Source: Acetobacterium sp. (GTDB lineage Bacteria; Bacillota; Clostridia; Eubacteriales; Eubacteriaceae). From it: 46,697 bases of DNA. The notes beneath the pieces are model-generated. The model was not told the origin of the DNA. It searched no databases and saw only the letters and a list, made by a program, of their open reading frames with translations. Made by a program: the position numbers and the translations under genes. The stretch is taken from assembly GCF_030652775.1 (NCBI RefSeq), contig NZ_JAUSPS010000092.1:1-46697 (forward strand). Direction: 5' to 3'. Positions 1 through 9,326 of the stretch are shown piece after piece. Numbering within the stretch: the stretch's first letter is position 1; each line of letters starts with the position of its first letter.

Positions 1-90
1 GAATGCTGATTTTACAATAAATAGTTCGTGAAGTTCACACACTTTTAACCCTGCTAACTTAATTCCAACTCAGACAGAACATAAATCTAT

Positions 91-119
91 TTGTTGTTTT
101 TTCAAAATTATGGTATTAT
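91..119 (+). promoter_or_regulatory. candidate sigma-A promoter of the flagellar operon
   Basis: TTGTTG (91-96) and TATTAT (114-119) are separated by 17 bases, a good match to a housekeeping promoter. It lies about 135 bases before flgB. The first 254 bases hold no recognisable gene, and I see no convincing sigma-D flagellar promoter (TAAA-N15-GCCGATAT). The leader between promoter and flgB is AT-rich. Prediction by eye only. Confidence 0.4.
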
Positions 120-254
120 GTTAGTGTGTAATAGTATTGTAATTTGCGATATGGAAGTGACTTATAACCGTATTGCTTTTAACATAAGTTTGTAATAATA
201 AAAACTAAGTAACGGCTGGCAAACAAACCGGCACGAAAAAAGAAGGAGGACACG

Positions 255-662
255 ATGATTGGTGATTCGATAACCTCGGCCTTATATCAAAAAGCATTGG
301 ACGGTACCTGGCAAAGACAAAAGGCCACCAGCAATAATATTGCTAACTCTGAAACACCGGGATACAAAGCGATTAAAGTCAACTTTGAAGACTCATTAAA
401 AGCAGAAATGAACAAGCTTCAAACGACAACCAATTCGAGTTCCACAGGTTTTCTTGATAAAATGGAAGGTATTCAGTCGATTAATGATTCTAGTATCAGT
501 GTTTATGAAGGCGCCACGTCCAGTCGTCTGGATGAAAATAACGTCGATCTGGAAGCTGAAAACATTGATATGTCCAAGTCGGTATTGCAGTATTACTATC
601 TGGTTCGTGGTGTCAGCGATTCTTATTCAAGATTTAAATATGCAGTAAACGGAGGGAAATAA
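255..662 (+). CDS. flgB: flagellar basal-body rod protein FlgB
   Basis: FlgB is a proximal rod subunit of the flagellar basal body, exported by the flagellar type III apparatus. The 135-residue length is normal. The N-terminus carries the rod signature seen in FlgB/FlgC (residues about 20-40, with SNNIANSETPGYK), and the C-terminal part has the heptad-like pattern that packs as a coiled coil in the rod. The ATG at 255 follows AGAAGGAGG at about 241-249. It is the first gene of an operon that continues with flgC (which starts directly after the stop codon), fliE and fliF, the usual order in Firmicutes. Confidence 0.95.
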   Translation: MIGDSITSALYQKALDGTWQRQKATSNNIANSETPGYKAIKVNFEDSLKAEMNKLQTTTNSSSTGFLDKMEGIQSINDSSISVYEGATSSRLDENNVDLEAENIDMSKSVLQYYYLVRGVSDSYSRFKYAVNGGK

Positions 663-1100
663 ATGAGTTTCTTAAGTTCTTTTAATATATCAGGCTCTGG
701 CATGACAGCACAAAAGTACCGATTGGATATTATTGCTCAGAACATTGCCAATGCCCAAGTTACCCGAACCGAAAATGGCGAACCGTATCGGCGTAAAATG
801 ACGGTGCTCAGCAGTGTCAGTACCGGAACCTTTCAGGATGCCTTAAAAACAGCTACTGGGGTGGTACAAAAAGACGGAGTTCAGGTTGAGGCAGTAGTCG
901 ATGATCCGTCGGCTTTGGTACCGGTTTATGATCCGACTCATCCTGATGCCAATGCAGAGGGCTATGTGATGTACCCCAATGTCAATACCGCTCAGGAAAT
1001 GACCGACGCCATGGGTGCCAGCCGGGCCTATGAAGCGAATGTGACGGCGTTTAATGCCACGAAATCAATTGTTCTAAAGGCTCTGGAAATTGGCCGATAA
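663..1100 (+). CDS. flgC: flagellar basal-body rod protein FlgC
   Basis: FlgC is a second proximal rod protein. The 145-residue product has the N-terminal rod motif (LDIIAQNIANAQVTRT near residues 22-37) and the C-terminal FlgC-type end (NVNTAQEMTDAMGASRAYEANV followed by a helix ending LKALEIGR). The ATG at 663 abuts the flgB stop and is preceded by GGAGGG inside the end of flgB, so the two genes are probably translationally coupled. fliE follows after 12 bases. Nothing unusual. Confidence 0.95.
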   Translation: MSFLSSFNISGSGMTAQKYRLDIIAQNIANAQVTRTENGEPYRRKMTVLSSVSTGTFQDALKTATGVVQKDGVQVEAVVDDPSALVPVYDPTHPDANAEGYVMYPNVNTAQEMTDAMGASRAYEANVTAFNATKSIVLKALEIGR

Positions 1101-1112
1101 AAGGAGAAAATT

Positions 1113-1433
1113 ATGTTTATAGTACCGATGAGTTCAATTATCAGCGGAGCCGGTGTTGGTTCCATTGCTGGAAACGCTGCAAATGCAGCAGCAGCAACAG
1201 AAACTGGCGTTGCCGGAGATTTTAAAAATATCATGCAGGATGTCATTAATAATGTCGAAGAAACGGAAGCGGCGACCAAGGTCGATGCCTATAATCTTTC
1301 AATTGGTAATATGGATGATATGCATACCATGATGATTAATACGGCAAAAGCCGATGTTGCGTTGCAAACCATGGTTCAACTCCGTAATAAGGTGTTGGAA
1401 TCATATCAAACTGTTATGAACACAGGCTTGTAA
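1113..1433 (+). CDS. fliE: flagellar hook-basal body complex protein FliE
   Basis: FliE joins the MS ring (FliF) to the rod. The 106-residue length is typical, and the C-terminal half has the conserved FliE pattern (MDDMHTMMINTAKADVALQ, then MVQLRNKVLESYQTVMNTGL). AAAGGAG stands before the ATG. The N-terminal third is rich in Ala and Gly, as is common. A 144-base gap follows before fliF, the largest within the flagellar operon. It contains an imperfect inverted repeat (GGATACCAAT ... ATTGG/GTATCC, about 1472-1510) but no gene I can support. Confidence 0.93.
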   Translation: MFIVPMSSIISGAGVGSIAGNAANAAAATETGVAGDFKNIMQDVINNVEETEAATKVDAYNLSIGNMDDMHTMMINTAKADVALQTMVQLRNKVLESYQTVMNTGL

Positions 1434-1577
1434 ATTTGAGTGTGTCGAAACAATATTTATGGAGAGTAGAGGATACCAATCAGAAAATTTATATTATTGG
1501 TAAGTATCCCTTATTTGAATGCACAGATTTAATAATCAGCACGGACATCAAATATTTTGGATGGATGAAAAAAGACG

Positions 1578-3170
1578 ATGAATGAGAAAATTAAAGGCAT
1601 TTTAGAAAAAATTAAAACCTTCTGGACCGGAACATCCAAAAAAGCCAAGATATTGATGATTGGCGGGGTGGTACTGGTCTTGTTGGTATCCATCGGATTG
1701 ACAGCGCTTCTAAATAACAAACAGTACGTGCCGCTTTTTGACGATCTGACCCAGGCTGAAACCACTGAAATTATGGCTGCTCTGACTGAGATGGAAGCGG
1801 ACGTCAAGCTTGATGCCGGTGGCAATATTATGGTGCCAAAAGCGAATGAAGCACAGATCCGAATGAAGCTGGCGACAGCAGGTTACCCTAAAAATGGCTT
1901 GAGCTATTATGTTATCCAGGATAACAGTAGTATGCTTTCCACGGACTACGAACGTAAACAATACGAAAACATGCAATTGCAGGAACGAATCGGCGCCAGT
2001 ATTAAGACCCTGGAAGGCGTCAAGGATGCCATTGTAACCATTTCGGTGCCAACTGAAAATGTTTTTTATTTACAGGAAACAGAGGCGACTACCGCATCCG
2101 TTATTATTCATTTAGAGCCAGGGGCGACCTTAACAAAAGAACAGATTTCGGGAATTCAGAATCTGGTGGCCAAATCCGTGGCCGGTCTGAGTACTGATAA
2201 TATTGCCTTAACCGATGGTAATGGAAATGATCTGGTCAATAATATGGCGGCCGCCAATGGTGGTGAGTCCAAGATGAAACTGACCAAGGCCATTGAAAAT
2301 GATCTGACCCAAAAAGTGAACAATGTTTTAGATGGACCGTATGATCCTGATCAATATAAGGTATCGGTAACGGCAACGCTTAATACCGATGCCGTTAAGC
2401 AGGAAGCAACGGTCTATACACCTTCTCCGGATGGTGATAATTCTGGGGTCATTAATCAGGAATCTTCCAGTCTGGCGATTGCCAATGAGGATGGAACAGT
2501 TGGCGGTGTTGCCGGAACGACCGGGAACACGGATGTAACAACCTATGCCCAAAATGCCTTAACGAATGGTGGCGTGGTCACCGGGATCAATCAAAACACC
2601 ACTTATTCGGTGAGCCAGGAAATAACCCAAACGGAAAAACTGGATCCAGCCATCGATACCGTGTCGATCGGGATTGCGATTAATGATCCGGCGATGACCC
2701 CGGTCGCCCGGGAAAACCTGGTGCAACTGGTGGCCTTTGCAGCTGGGGTAACTCCCCAGAGCGTCACGGTGCGTAACTTTGAATTTGTTCAGGCGGAAGA
2801 GGAACCCGTCGTTGAACCAATCTTTACCACCGAACGGCTGTTGGTATTTGGCGGAATCGGCGCTGGCGTATTATTGCTGCTGTTGATATTGCTGTTTGTG
2901 CTGACCCGGGGCAAAAAGAAAAAAGCCGATGGCAAAGCTAAGAAAAAGGGTAAACGCGGTAAAAAAGGCATTGAAGAAGCATTTGCTGGAGATGAAGATA
3001 CCGAAACAGATGCCCTATTTGGTGCTATGGCAGCTGATCGCATGGAACCGATTGAACCGATTCATCCCCTAAAAGATGATAAAAAGGAGAAAATCAAAGA
3101 GTTTGCAACCACCAATCCAGAAATTGCGGCTCAGTTATTTAAATCCTGGCTTAAGAATGAAAGTGAATAG
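1578..3170 (+). CDS. fliF: flagellar MS-ring protein FliF
   Basis: FliF forms the membrane/supramembrane ring that houses the export gate. The 530-residue product has a first membrane helix at about residues 24-46, two ring-building YscJ/FliF-type domains, a Thr/Asn/Gly-rich disordered stretch around residues 270-340, a second membrane helix at about 419-442, and a Lys-rich cytoplasmic tail. The tail ends in the FliG-binding segment (EIAAQLFKSWLKNE). The ATG at 1578 has only a weak ribosome site. fliG follows after a short gap, so ring and rotor are co-expressed. Confidence 0.95.
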   Translation: MNEKIKGILEKIKTFWTGTSKKAKILMIGGVVLVLLVSIGLTALLNNKQYVPLFDDLTQAETTEIMAALTEMEADVKLDAGGNIMVPKANEAQIRMKLATAGYPKNGLSYYVIQDNSSMLSTDYERKQYENMQLQERIGASIKTLEGVKDAIVTISVPTENVFYLQETEATTASVIIHLEPGATLTKEQISGIQNLVAKSVAGLSTDNIALTDGNGNDLVNNMAAANGGESKMKLTKAIENDLTQKVNNVLDGPYDPDQYKVSVTATLNTDAVKQEATVYTPSPDGDNSGVINQESSSLAIANEDGTVGGVAGTTGNTDVTTYAQNALTNGGVVTGINQNTTYSVSQEITQTEKLDPAIDTVSIGIAINDPAMTPVARENLVQLVAFAAGVTPQSVTVRNFEFVQAEEEPVVEPIFTTERLLVFGGIGAGVLLLLLILLFVLTRGKKKKADGKAKKKGKRGKKGIEEAFAGDEDTETDALFGAMAADRMEPIEPIHPLKDDKKEKIKEFATTNPEIAAQLFKSWLKNESE

Positions 3171-3199
3171 ATAAGAATCGATGAAGGAAGTTGACAAAT

Positions 3200-4204
3200 A
3201 TGGACGTTACCCTAACACCAAGACAAAAGGCAGCCCAGGTGGTTATTTCTCTGGGTGCAGATATTGCTTCCAGCATTTATAAACACTTACAGGAAGAAGA
3301 AATTGAGATTTTAACCTATGAGATTACCCGCCAGGAAAGTGTTCCGCCGGAGGTTGCCGATCAGGTTATTGATGAATTTTATGGTCTTTGTGTAGCTCAG
3401 AAGGTCTACATCGAAGGCGGTGTTAATTATGCCCGAAATGTTCTTGAAAAGGCGTTTGGGGTTCAGCAGGGTAGTGCCCTTTTAGAGCGGGTCACAAAAA
3501 CGCTGCGGACAAAAGCTTTTGAGTTTATTCGCAAGGCGGATTACAAAAATTTAATGAACATGATTGTGAATGAACATCCCCAGACAATCGCCCTGGTTTT
3601 GTCTTATGCCAGAGCTGATCAGGCATCTGCGATTATTTCTGAACTGCCCAAGAGTATCCGGGTGGAAGTAGTTGAACGGATTGCCCGGATGGATCGGACC
3701 TCACCGGAGATTATCAGACAGGTTGAAACCATTCTGGAACGTAAATTTGAGTCGGTTGTATCCTTTGATTTACTGGAAGTTGGCGGGATCAACTATATTG
3801 CTGAAATCATGAACAACATTGATCGTGGTACTGAAAAATACATCTTTGACGAACTCAGTAAAAATGATGCCAAACTGTCCGAAGAAATCAGGAAACGGAT
3901 GTTTGTCTTTGAAGATATTGTTATTCTCGATTCGATGTCAATTCAACGCTTTTTACAGGAAATTGACACCAAAGAAATGTCGGTTGCCCTTAAGGGGGCA
4001 AACAAATCTGTTGCCGATATAATCTTTGCTAATATGTCGCAACGGATGGGTGACACGGTCAAGAGTGAGATGGAATTCCTGCATAATGTCAGAGTTCGCG
4101 ATGTAGAAGAAGCGCAGCAGAAGATCGTTTCGGTCATCAGAAGACTGGAAGAAGAGGGCGAAATTGTAACATCTAAGGGTGGAAAGGACGAGATCATTGT
4201 CTAG
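3200..4204 (+). CDS. fliG: flagellar motor switch protein FliG
   Basis: FliG is the rotor protein that binds FliF and transmits torque from the stator. The product has the three FliG domains. The central signature (NEHPQTIALVLSYARADQASAIISELP) and the C-terminal charged torque helix region (LDSMSIQRFLQEIDTKEMSVALKGA) are clear. I choose the ATG at 3200, giving 334 residues, because AGGAAG ends 9 bases before it; an in-frame TTG at 3191 touches that ribosome site and is unlikely to be used. The 3' end overlaps the start of fliH. Confidence 0.94.
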   Translation: MDVTLTPRQKAAQVVISLGADIASSIYKHLQEEEIEILTYEITRQESVPPEVADQVIDEFYGLCVAQKVYIEGGVNYARNVLEKAFGVQQGSALLERVTKTLRTKAFEFIRKADYKNLMNMIVNEHPQTIALVLSYARADQASAIISELPKSIRVEVVERIARMDRTSPEIIRQVETILERKFESVVSFDLLEVGGINYIAEIMNNIDRGTEKYIFDELSKNDAKLSEEIRKRMFVFEDIVILDSMSIQRFLQEIDTKEMSVALKGANKSVADIIFANMSQRMGDTVKSEMEFLHNVRVRDVEEAQQKIVSVIRRLEEEGEIVTSKGGKDEIIV

Positions 4205-4979
4205 TATTGTAAAAGCGAAGTGGGTTTCTCAAATTGCTGTACCAGCCGTAATGCCGGTTGCAGTTCAGTCTGAAGCGGAAGTTGACAGTGATGGTCAAGC
4301 AATCCCAAACGAAGAAAGTACTGAAAATAGCATTGACCATGATGAGAGCGTCGAGGCTATGCATGCAGCCAATGAGCTGATGAAAGAAGCCATCCGAGCC
4401 AGCCAGGAGATTAAAGAAAAATCTCAGGAAACCGGCTATCAGGAAGGCTTTTCTCAGGGCTATGCAACTGGCCATGAAGAAGGCTTGCAGGATGGTACCC
4501 GGGAAGGTTTCCAGGCCGGACTTAGAGAAGGCCTAAACGAAGGCACGGCCCAGGCGGCGGTCGAGATTGAAAACAAACTGCAGGAAATAAATGAGATGCT
4601 TGAAGTGATCAATAGTGAACGTCAACGGGCGCTTGATAATCAGGCACAGGAATTGTTGGATATCGCCTTTGAAATTGCCAAAAAAATTATGAAACATCAG
4701 GTTCAGGAAGATCAGGATCTGTTCTTGAAGTTCTTTGATGAGGTCATTCACGGCGATGAAGAAGATCTCAAAATTTATTTATCTGAGAACCAGAAAACCC
4801 TGGATCTCCATATTAACAAGGAAATGTCAGAAAAACTCAAAAAGCTGGCAAAAAAAACCAAGGTGATTATCCTTAAGGATGAGGATAAAATCCTGGTGGA
4901 AACCAATGATTCTGTTATTGATATGAGTCTGCCGGTACAATTGGATCAATTGGAGAAAGCCATCGAACAGAGTTCGTAA
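4197..4979 (+). CDS. fliH: flagellar assembly protein FliH
   Basis: FliH is the peripheral stator of the export ATPase FliI and controls its activity. The N-terminal half has the diagnostic run of glycines spaced every four residues (GYQEGFSQGYATGHEEGLQDG and onward, about residues 80-116), a hallmark of FliH helices; a long charged helix and a C-terminal globular domain follow. I prefer the TTG start at 4197 (260 residues, MSSIVKAKW...), which has GGAAAGGA 8 bases upstream. A GTG at 4179 in the same frame would give 266 residues but lacks a ribosome site. The start overlaps the fliG end by 8 bases, suggesting coupling. Confidence 0.88.
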   Translation: MSSIVKAKWVSQIAVPAVMPVAVQSEAEVDSDGQAIPNEESTENSIDHDESVEAMHAANELMKEAIRASQEIKEKSQETGYQEGFSQGYATGHEEGLQDGTREGFQAGLREGLNEGTAQAAVEIENKLQEINEMLEVINSERQRALDNQAQELLDIAFEIAKKIMKHQVQEDQDLFLKFFDEVIHGDEEDLKIYLSENQKTLDLHINKEMSEKLKKLAKKTKVIILKDEDKILVETNDSVIDMSLPVQLDQLEKAIEQSS

Positions 4980-4993
4980 CTGGAGGCGAAAAT

Positions 4994-6298
4994 ATGAATA
5001 CATCTGAGATTTGCAAAGCCATTCAACGGGCAGAGACCTATCATTATTTTGGCAAGATCGAAAAAGTCGTGGGCATGATGATTGAATCAGTGGGACCAGA
5101 ATGCAGTATTGGTGATTTGTGTAAGATCTTTGATCAAAATGCAGACCACTTTATTTTAGCTGAAGTGGTTGGCTTTCGGGGCAATAAGGTGTTATTAATG
5201 CCTTATGAAGAGCCCGATGGCATCAGCTTTGGCAATATTGTCGAACCTACCGGCTCATCGCTAAAGATTGGCGTGTCGGATAATATGATTGGTCGGGTTG
5301 TCAATGCCATGGGCGAACCGATTGATGGTGGCGGACCGATCGAAAACACCACGCCATACGAGATCCAAAGTGCTGGGGCAAATCCCTTTTCACGACCATG
5401 TATTGACGATATCCTGGAATTTGGGGTAAAGGCAATAGATGGTTTATTGACGATTGGTAAGGGACAGAGAATGGGAATCTTTGCCGGCAGCGGCGTTGGT
5501 AAAAGTACCCTGATGGGGATGATTGCCAGAAATGTGAAGACCCAGGTTAATGTGATCGCCCTGGTTGGCGAACGAGGCCGGGAGGTGCGCCAGTTTCTGG
5601 AAAATGATTTAGGTCAGGAAGGCCTGGAACGGTCAGTGATTGTGGTAGCCACTTCGGATCAGCCGCCGATGCAGCGAATGAAGTGCGCCTTAACAGCCAC
5701 CACCATTGCCGAATATTTTAAGGATCAGGGCAATGATGTCTTATTGATGATGGATTCCCTGACCCGGTTTGCGATGGCCCAGCGGGAAATCGGTCTGGCC
5801 ACTGGGGAACCGCCGGTAGCCCGGGGCTACACCCCCTCCATCTATGCGATGATGCCAAAGCTGCTGGAACGCAGCGGGAATTTTGAAACCGGCTCGATAA
5901 CCGGTATCTATACGGTTCTGGTTGAAGGGGATGATATGAATGAACCGGTCGCCGATACGGTTCGTGGGATTATTGACGGCCATATTGTGCTGTCCCGTAA
6001 AATTGCGGCCAGAAACCATTATCCGGCCATTGATGTGCTCAACAGTGTCAGCCGATTGATGTCGAACATCGTCAGCAAAGATCAGATGGAAGCGGCTTCT
6101 TCGATGCGTAATATGATGTCGGTCTATGATAGCAATTACGATCTGGTCAGCATTGGCGCTTACAAAAGCGGAACCAATCCGTCACTGGATATTGCCATCA
6201 AAAAAATCGGTGGGATCAATAAATTTTTGCAACAAAAGATTGACGAAAAGTGTTTCTATGATAACAGCGTTGATGACATGAAGAAGGCTGTCTTATGA
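4994..6298 (+). CDS. fliI: flagellum-specific export ATPase FliI
   Basis: FliI hydrolyses ATP to help unfold and deliver substrates to the flagellar export gate. It is a 434-residue homologue of F1-ATPase beta. The P-loop AGSGVGKST is at residues 164-172, the catalytic segment VGERGREVRQF follows, Walker B is LLMMDSLTRFAMAQREIGLA, and the family motif GEPPVARGYTPS is intact. TGGAGGCG precedes the ATG. The gene ends ATGA, overlapping the fliJ start by 4 bases. Confidence 0.96.
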   Translation: MNTSEICKAIQRAETYHYFGKIEKVVGMMIESVGPECSIGDLCKIFDQNADHFILAEVVGFRGNKVLLMPYEEPDGISFGNIVEPTGSSLKIGVSDNMIGRVVNAMGEPIDGGGPIENTTPYEIQSAGANPFSRPCIDDILEFGVKAIDGLLTIGKGQRMGIFAGSGVGKSTLMGMIARNVKTQVNVIALVGERGREVRQFLENDLGQEGLERSVIVVATSDQPPMQRMKCALTATTIAEYFKDQGNDVLLMMDSLTRFAMAQREIGLATGEPPVARGYTPSIYAMMPKLLERSGNFETGSITGIYTVLVEGDDMNEPVADTVRGIIDGHIVLSRKIAARNHYPAIDVLNSVSRLMSNIVSKDQMEAASSMRNMMSVYDSNYDLVSIGAYKSGTNPSLDIAIKKIGGINKFLQQKIDEKCFYDNSVDDMKKAVL

Positions 6299-6744
6299 AA
6301 AAATTCCAATTCCATCTAGGAAAGCTCCTTTCTTACAAAGATCAAAATCTGGAAAATGAAATGATGATATTAGGCGGGCTGACCAGGCAGTTGAGCGATG
6401 AAATGGACAAACAGCTGGATCTGGAAGACCAGCAGGACAAATGTCAGAAAAACTATGAACGGGATATGGCGGCTTCCATCACCCCGACAGCCTGTCAGGT
6501 GTATATTCACTACATGTCTTTTTTAAAAGAACAGATCAAAATTGTTGAAAAAAGAATAGATGAGATTACTGAAAAAATCGACATTCAGATTGAAGTGGTG
6601 AAGAATTTAAAACTGGAAACCCGATCGCTGGAAATTGTTAAAGAAAATAGATATGATGAATATAAAAAAGAAATCGTCAAAGAAAACGAAAAAGAGATGG
6701 AAGAATTTATTACCACCAGTAAAATTATGAAGGATGGATCCTGA
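6295..6744 (+). CDS. fliJ: flagellar export chaperone FliJ
   Basis: FliJ is a small antiparallel coiled-coil protein that sits in the FliI hexamer like the gamma subunit of F1. The 149-residue product starts MKKFQFHLGKLLSYKDQ, typical of FliJ, and is almost entirely charged heptad sequence. Sequence conservation in this family is low, so the call relies on the coiled coil, the length and the 4-base overlap with fliI. The next gene is trxB: the fliK, flgD, flgE, fliL, fliM block that usually continues this operon in Firmicutes is absent here. Confidence 0.88.
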   Translation: MKKFQFHLGKLLSYKDQNLENEMMILGGLTRQLSDEMDKQLDLEDQQDKCQKNYERDMAASITPTACQVYIHYMSFLKEQIKIVEKRIDEITEKIDIQIEVVKNLKLETRSLEIVKENRYDEYKKEIVKENEKEMEEFITTSKIMKDGS

Positions 6745-6782
6745 TTATCGGGAGAAGTCAAATAACAGAAAGAGGTGTTAAG

Positions 6783-7700
6783 ATGAGATACGATACAATT
6801 ATCGTGGGTGCCGGACCAGCCGGTCTAGCTGCCGGGATCTATGCGGCGCGGGGGACGCTGAAGGTGCTGATTATTGAAAAAGGCGGCATCGGCGGACAGA
6901 TTGCGACCAGTTGGGAGATCGAAAACTATCCCGGTTCTCCACCTGACAGTACCGGCCCCGGTTTAACCGAGCGGATGCGCCAGCAATGTGAAGAATTCGG
7001 GGTCGAGTTTGCGACCCGAACTTATATCAGATCGCAGCAAACAGAAACCGGCTTTATCATCGAAACTGATTCCGGCAAGCTGGAAACGCAAACCATTATT
7101 ATGGCAACCGGCGCTGAACCTAAACTCATTGGTTGTAAAGGTGAAATGGAACTGCGCGGGATGGGCGTTTCTTATTGTGCCACCTGCGATGCCAATTTCT
7201 TTAAAGGCTTAAAGGTCGCTGTTATCGGCGGCGGCGATACAGCTTTGGAAGAAGCCTTATATCTGACTAAATTCGCTAGTGAAATTATCATTATCCATCG
7301 TCGGGATGAACTCCGGGGCGCCAAAATTCTGCAGCAGCGCATTCAGGAAAATGATAAAATATCGATGATGTTAAGCTCCGTGGTTGAAGAAATTAAAGGT
7401 AATGGTCAGGTCGAAAGTATCATGGTAAAAAATGTCGGTTCAGGTGATGTGACTGAAGTACCAGTTGAAGGTGTTTTCGTTTTTGTCGGTCAGAAACCAA
7501 ATTCCGAAGCCTTTGTGGGTCAGCTGGAACGGGATGCCCGGGATTATCTGATCACCGACGATGAAATGCGCACCAACATCCCAGGGATCTTTGCCGCTGG
7601 CGATATCCGCCGCAAATCGTTGCGACAGGTTGTCACAGCCACCGCCGATGGTGCTATTGCAGCAGTAAATGTGATCAAATACATTGAAGAACTCAACTAG
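6783..7700 (+). CDS. trxB: thioredoxin reductase
   Basis: A flavoprotein that transfers electrons from NADPH to thioredoxin. The 305-residue product has an FAD-binding GAGPAG at residues 9-14, the redox-active disulfide in YCATC (Cys132 and Cys135), the nucleotide-binding GGGDTALEEA at about 149-158, and HRRDELR from residue 172, a pattern that favours NADPH. The C-terminal FAD motif GIFAAGDIRRKSLRQVVTATADGA is present. GAGGTG precedes the ATG. It begins 38 bases after fliJ with no terminator visible between, so read-through from the flagellar operon is possible. A terminator follows it. A paralogue acting on a different partner (ferredoxin- or glutaredoxin-like) cannot be excluded. Confidence 0.9.
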   Translation: MRYDTIIVGAGPAGLAAGIYAARGTLKVLIIEKGGIGGQIATSWEIENYPGSPPDSTGPGLTERMRQQCEEFGVEFATRTYIRSQQTETGFIIETDSGKLETQTIIMATGAEPKLIGCKGEMELRGMGVSYCATCDANFFKGLKVAVIGGGDTALEEALYLTKFASEIIIIHRRDELRGAKILQQRIQENDKISMMLSSVVEEIKGNGQVESIMVKNVGSGDVTEVPVEGVFVFVGQKPNSEAFVGQLERDARDYLITDDEMRTNIPGIFAAGDIRRKSLRQVVTATADGAIAAVNVIKYIEELN

Positions 7701-7716
7701 ATTGTGATATGATTAG

Positions 7717-7741
7717 GACTAACGGAAGTTAGTCTTTTTTT
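7717..7741 (+). terminator. rho-independent terminator after trxB
   Basis: GACTAAC and GTTAGTC form a 7-base-pair stem around a GGAA loop, followed by seven T residues. It separates trxB from rpoN. A weak promoter-like pair (TTGAAG at 7684, TATGAT at 7708, 18-base spacer) lies just upstream and could serve rpoN, but its transcript would begin inside the hairpin. Confidence 0.85.
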
Positions 7742-7772
7742 GATGTAGAAATAAAAAATAATCAGGTGAAAT

Positions 7773-9224
7773 ATGAATATCAAATTTGATTTAAATATAA
7801 CCCAAACGCAGAAACTGATCATGACTCAGGAAATGCGTCAGTCGATTGAGATTCTTCAGCTGACAGCGATGGAACTCAGTGGTCTAATCGAGACTGAAAT
7901 TATGGAAAATCCGGTGCTGGAATTTAATGAGGTGTCGATTAAAGAGGTAGTGCCCATCGATGAGGTAGGCGGACCGCTGAAGGGGGAACTGATTAAAGAA
8001 GAACCGGTTGTGGAGCAGCCGCCCAAGGATGAAATCCAATGGGATGAGTATTTTCACAGCATGGAAAATTCCGATTATCGGGGCCAGGTGCAGTCAGGTG
8101 GCGACACCGATGACGAATACGGTTTTGAAAAATTCACATCCCAGGAGAAAACCCTTAACGAATATCTGCATTTTCAATTTAATATGCTGGAAAAAAAGCT
8201 TAGCGACAGGGAAAAACTGATTGGTGAATATTTGATTGATTGTATCGATGATAACGGTTACCTGATCGTCGACATCGATTATATCAAAAATATTTTAGAT
8301 GTTGATGAAGAAAGTATTCAAAAATTGATTAAAATCATCCAGGGATTTGATCCCAGTGGGGTGGGGTGTCGAAATATTGAAGAGTGTTTGCTGATTCAAT
8401 TGCGTCAGATGGGGTATGATGATGAAGAAGTGTATCTGGACATTGTCAAAAACCACCTGATCGATTTGGCTGATAACCAATTCAAACGGATCGCCCAGGA
8501 TACCGGCTTAACAATTGAGGACGTTTATGAATTTAAAGAGGTGATCAAAACCCTGGAACCAAAACCCGGCCGGGAATTTTCCTGTTCAGAACGAGTATCC
8601 TATGTAATCCCTGACGGGAGCATTGAAATTATCAACGGCGAGCTAGTCGTAAGGGTTAATGATGTGTCGGCACCCCGGCTGCGGATTAATAATTACTATA
8701 AGGGGCTGCTGAAAAATCCGGATAAAAATGATGAAACCAAGCTCTATCTGGAAAAAAAACTGGACAGCGCCGCTTTTCTGATCAAAAGTATTGAACAGCG
8801 GCGGGATACCATCAAAAAAGTGATCACCGCCATTGCTGAGTCGCAGCGGGGATTTTTCTTTGAAGGAGTGGGTGATCTGCGTCCCTTGACCCTTAAAACA
8901 ATCGCCGATACCATCGAAGTCCATGAGTCCACGGTCAGTCGAGCGATTCGCGGAAAGTACATTCAAACGCCTAAGGGCACCTTTGCTCTGAAGTTTTTCT
9001 TTAAGCGGGGCTACACCCAGGGCGAAGAAGACCGCTCTTCGGATGCCATCAAACGCTATATTAAGGAATTAATCGAACAGGAAGATAAGAAAAAGCCGCT
9101 GAGTGATCAGAAGCTATCAGAATTATTGCAGGAGAAAAATCTGGATGTAGCCAGGCGAACGGTAGCTAAATATCGGGAAGCACTTTTGATCCAGCCTTCC
9201 TCCAAACGAAAAGAATACCGTTAA
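7773..9224 (+). CDS. rpoN: RNA polymerase sigma-54 factor RpoN
   Basis: Sigma-54 directs RNA polymerase to promoters with GG and GC at -24/-12 and needs an AAA+ activator. The 483-residue product has the Gln/Leu-rich activator-contact region at the N-terminus (residues about 5-50, QTQKLIMTQEMRQSIEILQL), an acidic linker, the core-binding domain, a helix-turn-helix around TIADTIEVHESTVSRAIRGKY, and the C-terminal RpoN box, seen as ARRTVAKYREALLIQPS. All regions are intact. It is transcribed alone between trxB and the glycolytic operon; no activator gene is in the window. A sigma-54-like promoter lies at 26492. Confidence 0.96.
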   Translation: MNIKFDLNITQTQKLIMTQEMRQSIEILQLTAMELSGLIETEIMENPVLEFNEVSIKEVVPIDEVGGPLKGELIKEEPVVEQPPKDEIQWDEYFHSMENSDYRGQVQSGGDTDDEYGFEKFTSQEKTLNEYLHFQFNMLEKKLSDREKLIGEYLIDCIDDNGYLIVDIDYIKNILDVDEESIQKLIKIIQGFDPSGVGCRNIEECLLIQLRQMGYDDEEVYLDIVKNHLIDLADNQFKRIAQDTGLTIEDVYEFKEVIKTLEPKPGREFSCSERVSYVIPDGSIEIINGELVVRVNDVSAPRLRINNYYKGLLKNPDKNDETKLYLEKKLDSAAFLIKSIEQRRDTIKKVITAIAESQRGFFFEGVGDLRPLTLKTIADTIEVHESTVSRAIRGKYIQTPKGTFALKFFFKRGYTQGEEDRSSDAIKRYIKELIEQEDKKKPLSDQKLSELLQEKNLDVARRTVAKYREALLIQPSSKRKEYR

Positions 9225-9326
9225 GACCATTACCACCGACTAATTACAGTCAAATTATAGTGAATACCTAGCTGATCACGAAAAATTGGGTCTGGGATTT
9301 TCTTTTAGGTTTTGGTCTTTTTTAAC

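Noticed and set aside
205..254. c-di-GMP riboswitch before flgB (GGCAAACAAACC fragment)
   Set aside because: Only a short piece resembles the GEMM core; the paired stems and the GNRA-receptor part are missing.
1460..1504. Short 14-codon frame between fliE and fliF
   Set aside because: Too short and without a ribosome site; coincides with an inverted repeat.
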